64,000 nt of DNA from DATFVA01 sp963721075 (GTDB taxonomy: Bacteria > Bacteroidota > Ignavibacteria > Ignavibacteriales > Ignavibacteriaceae), in contig CAVRHV010000019.1 in NCBI GenBank assembly GCA_963721075.1, positions 124,001-188,000 of the forward strand, given 5' to 3'. Made by a program: the position numbers and the translations under genes. How positions within the stretch are numbered: the first letter of the stretch is position 1; each line of letters begins with the position of its first letter. Below are positions 18,104 to 28,005 of the stretch, piece by piece. Below the pieces are notes generated by a model that did not search any database, had not been told where the DNA came from, and worked only from the letters and a program-made list of their open reading frames with translations.

Positions 18104-19381
18104 ATGGATAAACCTCTAACCCGAAATATGGAAGCTTTTGAGACGCCTGTAAGTCTCAAAGATTATGAAAAGAATGGCGGATATCAGGCTGTAAAGAAAG
18201 TATTGAAAATGAAGCCTCAGGATGTCCAGAAAATGGTTAAGGATGCAAATCTTAAGGGTAGAGGCGGGGCAGGATTTTCAACCGGAATGAAGTGGAGTTT
18301 CGTTCCGATGGATGAAGATTTTCCGCATAAATATATGTTGTGCAATGCTGATGAAATGGAACCGGGTACATTCAAAGACCGGCTTATAATGGAGAATGAT
18401 CCCCATCTTCTTCTTGAGGGACTAATCATTAGTTCTTATGCGATACAGGCAGATAAATCTTTTATCTTCTTACGCTGGGCATACAAGACCTCTGCTAAAA
18501 CACTTACAAAGGCCATCCAGGAAGCTTCTGATGCCGGTTACCTCGGGAAGAATATACTTGGCAGTGATTATTCCCTCGATATGGCAATACATACGAGTGT
18601 GGGACGTTATATGTGCGGTGAGGAAACGGGTTTGCTGAATGCACTTGAAGGTAAGAGAGCCACACCAAGAGCTAAACCTCCGTACCCGCAGACCAGCGGT
18701 CTTTTCGGTATGCCTACAATAGTGAATAACGTTGAGACGATCAGCTGCGTGCCCGGGATTATTAGTAATGGTCCCGAATGGTTTCAGAAACTATCCCTTA
18801 CTCCTGAAGACGGCGGAGGAGGAACAAAATTGTACGGTGTAAGCGGAAGGGTAAAGAAACCGGGATTATGGGAACTGCCGATGGGTACTCCGATGCGTGA
18901 AATTATTGATAAATACGCCGGCGGAATGCTTGACGGATATAAATTAAGAGCAGCGCTTCCGGGAGGTGCATCCACAGATTTTGTTATTGAAAAGGATATG
19001 GATGTTCCGATGGACTTCTCTAGCCTTCAGAAATACGGAAGCCGTATGGGTACAGGTACTATGATAATACTCGATGATAAAACCTGTCCCGTAGGAATGG
19101 TTCACAACCTGGAGCATTTCTTTGCACAGGAATCCTGCGGTTGGTGTACACCTTGCAGAGAGGGATTGCCATGGACGGAAAAAATATTGAAAGCAATTGA
19201 CGACGGCAACGGAAGAATGGAAGATCTTGATCTTCTTGAAATGCATGCAAAAAGATTAGGTCCCGGAAATACTTTCTGTGCTCTTGCTCCCGGTGCAGCA
19301 GAGCCTCTGCAGAGCGCTCTTAAGCACTTCCGGAATGATTTTGAAGAACATATTAATAAAAAAAGTTGTCCCTGGAGATAA
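18104..19381 (+). CDS. nuoF: NADH-quinone oxidoreductase subunit F
   Basis: NuoF (425 residues) binds NADH, FMN and cluster N3. Visible are the nucleotide-binding GRGGAGFSTGMKW, the FMN-site CNADEMEPGTFKDR, YMCGEETGLLNALEGKR and the cluster motif ESCGWCTPCREG with the distant Cys of NTFCALAPGAA. ATG 18104 is taken as the start rather than the TTG four codons earlier; no strong ribosome site distinguishes them. The 3' end carries GGAGATAA, which serves as the ribosome site for nuoG. Confidence 0.95.
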   Translation: MDKPLTRNMEAFETPVSLKDYEKNGGYQAVKKVLKMKPQDVQKMVKDANLKGRGGAGFSTGMKWSFVPMDEDFPHKYMLCNADEMEPGTFKDRLIMENDPHLLLEGLIISSYAIQADKSFIFLRWAYKTSAKTLTKAIQEASDAGYLGKNILGSDYSLDMAIHTSVGRYMCGEETGLLNALEGKRATPRAKPPYPQTSGLFGMPTIVNNVETISCVPGIISNGPEWFQKLSLTPEDGGGGTKLYGVSGRVKKPGLWELPMGTPMREIIDKYAGGMLDGYKLRAALPGGASTDFVIEKDMDVPMDFSSLQKYGSRMGTGTMIILDDKTCPVGMVHNLEHFFAQESCGWCTPCREGLPWTEKILKAIDDGNGRMEDLDLLEMHAKRLGPGNTFCALAPGAAEPLQSALKHFRNDFEEHINKKSCPWR

Positions 19382-19382
19382 A

Positions 19383-22216
19383 TTGGCTGTTATAACAATA
19401 GATGGAGTTAAACACGAAGTTGACGAAAAGCAGAACTTGCTGCATGTATGCCTTTCTCTCGGCTATAATCTGCCATACTTCTGCTATCACCCGGCAATGG
19501 GTTCCGTCGGGGCCTGCAGACAGTGTGCGGTTATAAAATATAAGGATGAGAATGATGATAAAGGCAAGCTTGTTATGGCCTGCATGGAACCTGCTTCGGA
19601 TGGTTCAATTATTTCACTCAAAGATCCCGAAGCGGAGGGTTTCAGAGCTGAAGTAATAGAATGGCTGATGACAAACCATCCGCATGATTGTCCTGTATGC
19701 GATGAAGGGGGAGAGTGTCATCTTCAGGATATGACCGTAATGACGGGTCACGACTACAGAAGGTTCAGGTTTGAGAAGAGAACATATCGTAATCAGTATC
19801 TCGGTCCTTTCCTCAATCACGAAATGAACAGATGCATTCAATGTTACCGCTGCGTGAGATTTTACAGGAACTATGCTGATGGAAGGGATCTGGATGCCTT
19901 TGCTGCTCATAATCATGTCTACTTCGGACGACATAAGGATGGAATTCTCGAAAATGAATTCAGCGGCAACCTTGTTGAAATCTGTCCTACTGGTGTCTTT
20001 ACAGATAAAACCCTCAAACAGCACTATACACGCAAATGGGATCTGACAACGGCACCATCCATTTGTGTACACTGCAGCGTAGGCTGCAATACCATTGCCG
20101 GTGAAAGATACGGTAGTCTCAGAAGGATCCTCAGCCGCTACAACAGTCAGGTAAACGGTTATTTCCTTTGCGACCGCGGAAGATTCGGTTATGAATTTGT
20201 GAACAGCAAACGAAGGATTACCGAAGCTCAGATAAAAAAAGGTGAAGAAAAAGAGAGTCTTGATCTTACAACTGCCATAACACAATTAAAAGAAGATGTT
20301 TCCGGGAATGATAATGTAATCGGGATAGGATCGCCCCGTGCATCGTTAGAGGCAAATTATCTGCTGAAGAAGCTGGTAGGTGATGATAATTTTTATCTTG
20401 GAATCAGTCCGGAACAGTACAGACTTCAGAAACTTCAGATTGATGTAATGAAAAGCGGCGTATTCCATTCACCCTCTCTTCAGGATATTGAGCAGGCAGA
20501 TGCCGTGCTTATTCTTGGTGAAGATATTACCAATACCGCACCTATGCTGGCGCTTGCGGTCCGGCAGGCAATCAAGAAACCTCGTAAAGGTCTCCTTGAA
20601 AAAAAGAAAGTACCTGCCTGGCAGGAGGCGGCAGTACGTGAAGCTACTCAGGAAGAGAAACTCCCGCTTTATGTTGCATCTTCATACGCTACAAAACTGG
20701 AAGAGGTATCTGCATTAACAATCTCTCTTGCGCCGGATGATATCGCACGTATAGGAAATGCTGTTGCCGCACGTTTTGATAGTACGGTTAAGATGCCCGA
20801 CAGCCTTTCAGAAGAAGAGAAAAAGTTTGTAGATCGTGTGTCAGATGATTTTTCGAACGCAGAGAAGCCTCTTATTATTACCGGTACCGGAAGTTATTCT
20901 GAGAATGTGATCCGCTCTGCCGTAAATGCTGCAAATGCAGTACAGAAAAGTAAGAAGGATCTTTCGCTGAGCTTCGTATTTCCGAAGGCCAACAGTGCAG
21001 GACTAATACTGCTGGACGGTAAACCACTGGATTCGCTTCAGGACGGTAAGCAGAAAGTTGTAATAAACCTCAAGAACGATTTATCCGAGCTTGATGAGGA
21101 ATTGTCGAAGAAGCTGTTTGATAACTCTAAGCTGATAACAATCGACTGTCTTGAAAATGAAACTACTGAAAAATCGGATATGGTTATTCCCGCAGGAACA
21201 TTCGCTGAATCGGACGGCACTTTTATCAATAACGAGGGAAGGGCACAGCGGTACTACCAGGTATATAATTCTGATAATAAAGAGGTGATGGAAAGCTGGA
21301 GGATAATGGCCAGACTTTTATCTGCTTTATCAGGGGCCGCGGATACATCAGATGCTGCTTCTAATTCCGGGAATGAACAAGCAGGTAAAGGAGAAAATGA
21401 ATCCGGTGAAAAGGGAATGCAAAGTGTTAGTGAAAAAAGTACTTCCCAAACATCTGAAATAAGTTATGAAGATATCCTGAATGAGATCGCTGCAGCAATC
21501 CCGATCCTGAAGGATATAAACAATATTACACCTCCTCCGGGTTTAGGATAGCGGGACAGAAAATTCCTCGTGAACCGCATAGGTACAGCGGCAGAACCGC
21601 AATGACGGCAGATAAAAATGTAAGTGAACCTAAACCCCCGGATGATCCTGATTCACCACTAACATTTACAATGGAAGGATACCGGGGTGAACCGCCTTCA
21701 TCAATGATCCCGTTTTTCTGGGCACCGGGATGGAATTCTGTTCAGTCTATGAATAAGTATCAGATAGAAGTGGGAGGACCATTGCATGGCGGCGATCCGG
21801 GAAGAAGGTTATTCGAGAAAAATGTTTCTGCCAAATTAAGCTACTATGATATACAGCCTAAAAAATATGAACGCAGGAAAGGTGAATTCCTGAGCGTACC
21901 GGTCTACCATATATTTGGTTCAGAGGAATTAAGTGCGGAAGCACCCGCTGTGAAAGAACTAATACCTGATCTTTGTCTGTGGATGAATCCCGACGATCTA
22001 TCCGATGCAGGCGTTAAGGAAGATGAACAGGTTGAAATTACTGCCGGTGAAAAGTCATTCAAAATACCTGTGAAGATAAAGAAAGGAATACCACGGGGAA
22101 TAGCAGGAATTCCCGTACTCCCGGGTAAAACTGTTCTTTTCAGCAAACCGGTAAGACGACGTAAACTTATAATGAAGTATAATGACTGGATAAGCGTAAA
22201 GAAAAATGATTTATGA
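19383..22216 (+). CDS. nuoG: NADH-quinone oxidoreductase subunit G, one frame break at about 21540
   Basis: NuoG is the large Fe-S subunit of Complex I. The N-terminal 250 residues hold the 2Fe-2S site (FCYHPAMGSVGACRQC), the His-ligated cluster (HPHDCPVCDEGGECH) and further 4Fe-4S motifs (CIQCYRCVRF and VHCSVGCNT), followed by a degenerate molybdopterin-type domain. The first frame stops at 21551 after TPPPGLG; one missing base restores PGFRIAGQKIPREPHRYSGR and the conserved tail GWNSVQSMNKYQ ... EVGGPLHGGDPG, giving 944 residues, close to E. coli NuoG. TTG 19383 is preferred as start because GGAGAT lies just upstream and the ferredoxin fold begins there. The stop overlaps nuoH by 11 bases. 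Confidence 0.9.
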
Positions 22217-23159
22217 TATAATAATTAAAGTCGTAATTATACTGGGTATACTGATAGTGATGCTGTCGATAGCAGCAGGACTGATATATGTGGAACGCAG
22301 AATGCTGGCTTTATTCCAGGACAGATACGGACCTAACAGAGTAGGGCCGTTCGGCCTTCTGCAGGTGCTTGCAGATACGTTGAAGATAATGATGAAAGAA
22401 GACTGGATCCCGTCATTTGTGGATAAACCCGTATTTGTAGGTGCTCCCACTATTGTTATGGTGGCTGTTCTGATGACTTTTTCGGTAGTGCCTTTTAGTC
22501 CCTCTCTTTTTGTAAGTGATATGAATGTCGGACTTTTATTCTTTCTGGCTATGTCGTCAATCGGGGCATACAGTATTGTCCTCGCGGGCTGGGCTTCGAA
22601 CAATAAATATTCATTATTAGGAGCTCTAAGAGGATCGGCACAAATGATTTCATATGAAGTGTTTATGGGACTTTCATTAATGGGAATAGTATTGCTTAAT
22701 GGAACATTTAGTCTTCGCGGAATAGTTGAGGCTCAGTCGGGCATGTGGAATTTTATCCCTCAGTTCGTGGGCTTCGTGGTATTCTTTATTGCAGGTATTG
22801 CCGAAACTCATCGTCTGCCGTTCGATATTCCCGAAGCGGAGAGCGAGCTTATTGCCGGTTATCATTCAGAGTATTCAAGTATGAAATTCGGGATGTTCTT
22901 CGTGGGTGAATACCTTGGAATAACTCTTATTTCGGCACTTATTGTTACTTTTTACTTCGGCGGATGGCTGGGATTCGATTTTCTTCCGCCGTACATCTGG
23001 TTTCTTATAAAGATGTTTGTTTTCATTGCGATATTTATCCTGCTCCGGGCCTCAATGCCCAGACCAAGATATGATCAATTGATGGAATATGGATGGAAAT
23101 TCCTGCTCCCGCTCGTGCTTCTGAATTTACTTATAACGGGAGCAATCGCATTAGCGTGA
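22206..23159 (+). CDS. nuoH: NADH-quinone oxidoreductase subunit H
   Basis: NuoH is the membrane subunit that forms the roof-side quinone entry and connects the hydrophilic arm to the proton pumps. The protein of 317 residues has eight or so hydrophobic helices and the conserved motifs VERRMLALFQDRYGPNRVGP, WASNNKYSLLGALRG, AETHRLPFDIPEAESELI and LRASMPRPRYDQLM. Its start lies inside the end of nuoG, consistent with translational coupling. Confidence 0.96.
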   Translation: MIYDIIIKVVIILGILIVMLSIAAGLIYVERRMLALFQDRYGPNRVGPFGLLQVLADTLKIMMKEDWIPSFVDKPVFVGAPTIVMVAVLMTFSVVPFSPSLFVSDMNVGLLFFLAMSSIGAYSIVLAGWASNNKYSLLGALRGSAQMISYEVFMGLSLMGIVLLNGTFSLRGIVEAQSGMWNFIPQFVGFVVFFIAGIAETHRLPFDIPEAESELIAGYHSEYSSMKFGMFFVGEYLGITLISALIVTFYFGGWLGFDFLPPYIWFLIKMFVFIAIFILLRASMPRPRYDQLMEYGWKFLLPLVLLNLLITGAIALA

Positions 23160-23210
23160 TAAAGATAATTACAGATTGAAGTTAGAATATAAATATGATA
23201 ATGGGTGATT

Positions 23211-23726
23211 ATGTTAAGTAATTTGAGAACGATGTGGGCTGCTTTTAAGCATGCTTTTAGTCCGAGGGACACTGTTCAGTATCCCGATGAAAAAGCCTAC
23301 CTTCCTCCCAGGTGGAGGGGAAGGATAATTTTATCACGTGATCCCGATGGAGAGGAAAGATGTGTAGCCTGTTACCTTTGTGCGGTAGCCTGTCCGGTTG
23401 ACTGTATTTCTCTGCAGGCGACCGAAGATGAGAATAACAGGCGTTATCCTGAGTTCTTCCGCATAAATTTCTCAAGGTGTATCTTCTGCGGATACTGCGA
23501 AGATGCATGTCCCACTTACGCTATCCAGTTAACACCCGATTTCGAAATGGCTGAATATGACCGTCAGAATCTGGTTTATGAGAAAGAGGACCTCCTTATT
23601 GATGGAGAAGGAAAGTACCACGGATATAATTTTTACAGAGTGTCCGGATTAAAGATCGGCGGTAAAGATAAAGGAGAAGCAGAGAATGAGGAGAAACCAA
23701 TTGATTTAAGGAGTCTTTTACCCTGA
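23211..23726 (+). CDS. nuoI: NADH-quinone oxidoreductase subunit I
   Basis: NuoI is a ferredoxin-like subunit holding clusters N6a and N6b. Two 4Fe-4S motifs are intact: CVACYLCAVACPVDC and CIFCGYCEDACP. About 171 residues with a short acidic tail. ATG 23211 follows GGGTG closely; an in-frame GTG at 23205 is an alternative that would add two residues. The stop overlaps the nuoJ start (TGATG). Confidence 0.94.
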   Translation: MLSNLRTMWAAFKHAFSPRDTVQYPDEKAYLPPRWRGRIILSRDPDGEERCVACYLCAVACPVDCISLQATEDENNRRYPEFFRINFSRCIFCGYCEDACPTYAIQLTPDFEMAEYDRQNLVYEKEDLLIDGEGKYHGYNFYRVSGLKIGGKDKGEAENEEKPIDLRSLLP

Positions 23727-24253
23727 TGGATGTACTTTTTTACATATCGGCAGCAGTAGCAATAGGCTCATCCATAATGGCAGTCACAAGAGCGAACGCC
23801 GTGCATGGACTCCTTTACCTTGTTGCTTCTCTTCTTTCGGCAGCCTTCATTTTCTATTTATTCGGTGCTCCTTACATCGCTGCTCTTGAAGTAATTATTT
23901 ATGCGGGCGCTATTATGGTGCTCTTCATATTCGTGGTAATGATGCTGAATCTTGGAAAGGAATCCGAAGAGCAGGAAAAGCAGTGGTTGAAACCCAAAGT
24001 ATGGAAGGGACCCTCACTGCTTATCGCGATCCTCCTTGTCGAATTCATCATTATGCTGTCGAACTCAGGCGGTTCATATTTTCAATTCAACAAGATCGAT
24101 CCGAAAGAAGTGGGCACTGCTTTATTTACCACATATGTACTTGGCGTTGAGCTTACGGCTATGCTTCTTATGTCGGGTATCGTTGGTGCTTATCATATAG
24201 GTAAGCAGAAAAAGAAATTAAGGCACAGGTATCTGGAGGGTAAGGATGAGTAG
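23726..24253 (+). CDS. nuoJ: NADH-quinone oxidoreductase subunit J
   Basis: NuoJ (175 residues) is a five-helix membrane subunit contributing to the proton path near the quinone site. The family motif is visible in helix 3, ALEVIIYAGAIMVLFIFVVMML, given here in part as EVIIYAGAIMVLFIF, including the pi-bulge region of the helix. The start overlaps the nuoI stop and the C-terminus overlaps the nuoK start by eight bases. Confidence 0.93.
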   Translation: MDVLFYISAAVAIGSSIMAVTRANAVHGLLYLVASLLSAAFIFYLFGAPYIAALEVIIYAGAIMVLFIFVVMMLNLGKESEEQEKQWLKPKVWKGPSLLIAILLVEFIIMLSNSGGSYFQFNKIDPKEVGTALFTTYVLGVELTAMLLMSGIVGAYHIGKQKKKLRHRYLEGKDE

Positions 24254-24554
24254 CGTACCTGTAATGGCGGGACTCCTTTTAACAGGAATCCTATTTGTTA
24301 TCGGTGTAACGGGCCTGCTTGTCCGCCGCAACCTGATCTTCATGCTGATGTCGATTGAGATAATGCTGAATGCCGCAGGAATGGCGTTCATTATCGCAGG
24401 TTCTAAATGGCTTCAGCCCGACGGACAGGTGATGTTCATTTTTATTCTTGCTATGGCTGCTGCTGAGGTTGCAGTAGGACTCGCGCTTATTCTGCGGATA
24501 CATCATAGAAGTAAATCACTTGATGCGGATAAATTAAATAAGATGAAAGACTAG
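24246..24554 (+). CDS. nuoK: NADH-quinone oxidoreductase subunit K
   Basis: NuoK (102 residues) has three membrane helices, with the conserved glutamates of the MrpC-like fold in LMSIEIMLNAAG and AAAEVAVGLALIL. These residues are part of the proton-translocation axis. It overlaps nuoJ at the 5' end and precedes nuoL by 11 bases. Confidence 0.94.
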   Translation: MSSVPVMAGLLLTGILFVIGVTGLLVRRNLIFMLMSIEIMLNAAGMAFIIAGSKWLQPDGQVMFIFILAMAAAEVAVGLALILRIHHRSKSLDADKLNKMKD

Positions 24555-24565
24555 GGAAAGAATAA

Positions 24566-26434
24566 ATGCTTGACTGGTTATGGGTTATAATAGCTTTACC
24601 ACTACTTGGATTTCTGCTGCTTGCCGTCTTTGGTAAAAGAATGGGCAAGACTGCCGCAGGAATAATCGGGGTAGGGTCTGTCGGTCTTTCTGCCCTGATC
24701 ACTATTCTTATAGGAATTACTTACACTGCAGCCGGCTCCGCACAGGCTTATGTACAAAATCTCTGGCAGTGGTTCGATGTTGCGGGATTCAATCCTTCTA
24801 TCTCTTTCCATCTCGATTCACTTTCGATGGTCTTCATCTTTGTGATAACCTTCGTGGGCTTCCTCATTCATCTTTATTCGGCTGAATTTATGATAGATGA
24901 CGACGGGTATTCAAGGTTCTTTGCCTATATGAACCTGTTTATCGCGTCAATGCTTATTCTCGTGCTGGCTGACAACCTGCTGCTGCTTTACCTTGGATGG
25001 GAGGGCGTAGGTTTATGCAGCTACCTGCTTATTGGTTTCTGGTATAAGGATCCCGATAACGGTGCCGCGGCCAGAAAAGCTTTTATTGTTACAAGGATAG
25101 GGGATACCGCTATGGCAATAGGACTCTTCTACCTTGTGATGCACTTTAATACTCTTAATATAAGTGATATTATGTCGGCCGCTCAGCAGCAATGGCCGGT
25201 CGGCTCCACGATGGCGTTTACCGCCTCGATACTGCTTCTCGGAGGAGCGCTCGGTAAATCGGCACAGCTTCCGCTGCAGACATGGCTGCCGGATGCTATG
25301 GCGGGACCCTCTCCTGTAAGTGCATTGATCCATGCAGCAACCATGGTTACAGCAGGCGTTTACCTTATAGCAAGAACTCACATTTTATTTATGCTTTCTC
25401 CTGCTGTTCAAACAATCGTTGCGGTGATAGGTACATTGACGCTTTTATTAGCAGGTTTCAGCGCTCTTACACAGTACGACATTAAAAGAGTGCTTGCATA
25501 CTCAACCATCAGCCAGATCGGATATATGTTCCTCGCATTAGGTGTAGGTGCCTGGTCGGCAGCGGTATTTCATTTTATGATCCACGCTTTCTTCAAAGCA
25601 CTTCTTTTTCTCGGAGCCGGTGCTGTTATTATTTCTCTGCACCACGAACATAATATGTTTAAGATGGGAGGACTCCGGAAAGCAATGCCGGTTACCTTCT
25701 ATACTTTCCTTATCGGCTCGGCTTCACTGGCAGCACTTCCGCTTATTACTGCGGGCTTCTACAGTAAAGACGCTATTATCTGGTACAGCTGGTCGGCATC
25801 AAACGGCAGTCCCTGGCTCTGGATCGGCGCTGTTCTCGGTGCGTTAATAACTGCTGTTTATACATTCAGAATGGTCTTCATAACCTTCTACGGAGAAATG
25901 AAGATGAAGCCGGAGAAGAAACTCAGCAGCTTTATTAAGATACCGCTGATCGTTCTTGCCGCACTTTCTATCATAGGAGGATTTATAGAGACACCCTCTA
26001 CACTCGGCGATGTTACAATATTCTCGGGCTTCGTAACGAAGACACTTCCCGAAGTGGTAACTCATTCTTCTGAAGGATTGGAGATCCTCTTCCAGATCAT
26101 AACAGCATTGTTTGCCTTATCAGGAATATTTATTGCGTACGTGCTCTACGTTAAGAGAAGGCCTCAGGAAAGAAGCAAATCCTTTATTGCACAATTCCTT
26201 TTCTCCGGATGGTGGTTTGATAAAATATACGATATGATGATAGTACGTCCCGTTGTGCGAATGGCCGAAATAGACAAACACGACTTCATCGATTACTTCT
26301 ATACCTTTATAGCATGGCTTACAGGACTCGGCTACAAAATCCTTAAGCTTACGCAGACAGGTAATATGCGCTGGTATGCTGCCGGTCTGGTGATTGGTGC
26401 AATTTTAACAATTTCAATAGTGTTATTATCATGA
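24566..26434 (+). CDS. nuoL: NADH-quinone oxidoreductase subunit L (antiporter-like)
   Basis: NuoL is the distal proton-pumping subunit of Complex I, with the long lateral helix at its C-terminus. The 622-residue protein has the family hallmarks YLGWEGVGLCSYLLIGFWY, the lysine/helix motif KSAQLPLQTWLPDAMAGP, PVSALIHAATMVTAGVYL and KRVLAYSTISQIGYM. Some 14 or more hydrophobic helices are evident. The stop overlaps the nuoM start (ATGA). Confidence 0.96.
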   Translation: MLDWLWVIIALPLLGFLLLAVFGKRMGKTAAGIIGVGSVGLSALITILIGITYTAAGSAQAYVQNLWQWFDVAGFNPSISFHLDSLSMVFIFVITFVGFLIHLYSAEFMIDDDGYSRFFAYMNLFIASMLILVLADNLLLLYLGWEGVGLCSYLLIGFWYKDPDNGAAARKAFIVTRIGDTAMAIGLFYLVMHFNTLNISDIMSAAQQQWPVGSTMAFTASILLLGGALGKSAQLPLQTWLPDAMAGPSPVSALIHAATMVTAGVYLIARTHILFMLSPAVQTIVAVIGTLTLLLAGFSALTQYDIKRVLAYSTISQIGYMFLALGVGAWSAAVFHFMIHAFFKALLFLGAGAVIISLHHEHNMFKMGGLRKAMPVTFYTFLIGSASLAALPLITAGFYSKDAIIWYSWSASNGSPWLWIGAVLGALITAVYTFRMVFITFYGEMKMKPEKKLSSFIKIPLIVLAALSIIGGFIETPSTLGDVTIFSGFVTKTLPEVVTHSSEGLEILFQIITALFALSGIFIAYVLYVKRRPQERSKSFIAQFLFSGWWFDKIYDMMIVRPVVRMAEIDKHDFIDYFYTFIAWLTGLGYKILKLTQTGNMRWYAAGLVIGAILTISIVLLS

Positions 26435-28005
26435 TGCTGGTTTATATCATACTGCTTTTATTTGTCGGCGGGCTGCTCGCCTGGCTCTTATCTATGATCA
26501 GCGAAAAGGCTGCGCGATGGACTTCGCTGCTGTTCCTGGCTGCATCGTTCGTCCTGGCAATTTATCTCTGGCTGGCGGACGGAATGTCTGTAGCTGTAAG
26601 TAACGGGGGACAATGGTTTACCGAAGTACAGTGGAAATGGATCCCGCAGTTCGGTATCAGTCTGCATTTCGCCGCTGACGGCTTAAGCATACTGCTCATA
26701 CTCCTTACACTTTTTCTCGGCATTATGTCGGTACTGGTTTCCTGGAAAAGCATTACGAAGAGCGTAGGTTTCTATCACTTCAACCTTCTCTGGATACTCG
26801 CCGGCATAACGGGAGTTTTTACATCGCTCGATCTTTTCCTTTTCTATTCTTTCTGGGAAGTAATGCTGATCCCGATGTATTTCCTTATCGGCATATGGGG
26901 ACATGAAAATCGTATATACGCCTCTTTCAAGTTCTTTATTTTCACGCAGGCAAGCGGACTCTTAATGTTCATTGCCATTCTCGCACTCTACTTTATTCAC
27001 GGCCACAATACCGGCGTATACACGTTCGATTATACCGCACTGCTTGGTACAAAACTGTCACCCGCTGCGGGAATGTGGATTATGCTGGGATTCCTGATCG
27101 CCTTTGTAGTTAAGCTTCCCGCTTTTCCGTTCCATAGCTGGCTGCCCGATGCGCACACCGAAGCTCCTACGGCCGGAAGCGTTATACTCGCGGGTCTCCT
27201 TCTTAAAACAGGCGCCTACGGAATGCTCCGTTTTATTTTACCATTCTTTCCTGAAGCAAGCAGAACCATCGCGCCGCTCGCAATAATACTCGGCGTTGCG
27301 GGAATACTCTACGGGGCAAAACTGGCATTTGCGCAGACAGACTTTAAGCGGCTTGTTGCCTATACAAGTGTAAGCCATATGGGCTTTATCCTGCTCGGCG
27401 TTTTCTCATTCAATCAGCTGGCTCTGCAGGGAGTTGTACTGCAGATGCTTACTCACGGCATCAGCACCGGCGCCTTATTTATTTTAGTCGGTACTATACA
27501 GGACAGAATACACACAAGAGACCTGAACAGGCTGGGCGGTCTGTGGGATCAGGTGCCGCGTATGGGAGGTGTAGCCATGGTCTTCGCGATGGCATCGCTG
27601 GGACTCCCTGCGCTCGGTAACTTTGTTGCGGAATTTTTGATCCTCGCCGGCTCATTCCAGGCTTCTGTTTTCTGGACAATCATCGCGGCTCTGGGACTCA
27701 TAGCTTCTGCGCTTTATTCGCTGCGGATTATGCAGAAAGTCTTCTTCGGAAAGAAAGAAGAAGAATGGAAAATATCTGATTTTGACGGAAGAGAGATCAT
27801 TGTAATGGCAGGACTCATCCTCGCTATTGTCTGGATAGGTATTTACCCGAATTCTTTCCTGAATACATCCAGACCGTCAATTGAACAAATACTTAATCAC
27901 CACCGCGAACCCGGCACCTATGAAGTTTTGAATCAAAGTGCAAATAAAATGAACAAAATGAATTTCGAAAATTTTCAAAGTAAAGATCAGGCTGAAGCAC
28001 AATGA
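26431..28005 (+). CDS. nuoM: NADH-quinone oxidoreductase subunit M (antiporter-like)
   Basis: NuoM, a Mrp-antiporter-like proton pump of the membrane arm, is 524 residues here. Motifs include FYSFWEVMLIPMYFLIGIWG, KLPAFPFHSWLPDAHTEAP, AGSVILAGLLLKTGAYG and KRLVAYTSVSHMGFI. The C-terminus ends in a hydrophilic tail rich in Asn, Lys and Gln (NKMNKMNFENFQSK) that is not part of the conserved fold. It overlaps both nuoL and nuoN by four bases. Confidence 0.96.
   Translation: MMLVYIILLLFVGGLLAWLLSMISEKAARWTSLLFLAASFVLAIYLWLADGMSVAVSNGGQWFTEVQWKWIPQFGISLHFAADGLSILLILLTLFLGIMSVLVSWKSITKSVGFYHFNLLWILAGITGVFTSLDLFLFYSFWEVMLIPMYFLIGIWGHENRIYASFKFFIFTQASGLLMFIAILALYFIHGHNTGVYTFDYTALLGTKLSPAAGMWIMLGFLIAFVVKLPAFPFHSWLPDAHTEAPTAGSVILAGLLLKTGAYGMLRFILPFFPEASRTIAPLAIILGVAGILYGAKLAFAQTDFKRLVAYTSVSHMGFILLGVFSFNQLALQGVVLQMLTHGISTGALFILVGTIQDRIHTRDLNRLGGLWDQVPRMGGVAMVFAMASLGLPALGNFVAEFLILAGSFQASVFWTIIAALGLIASALYSLRIMQKVFFGKKEEEWKISDFDGREIIVMAGLILAIVWIGIYPNSFLNTSRPSIEQILNHHREPGTYEVLNQSANKMNKMNFENFQSKDQAEAQ

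Noticed and set aside
21552..22216. A separate gene encoding a small hydrophilic protein between nuoG and nuoH
   Set aside because: Its sequence (GWNSVQSMNKYQ, EVGGPLHGGDPG) is the conserved C-terminus of NuoG; one missing base joins it.
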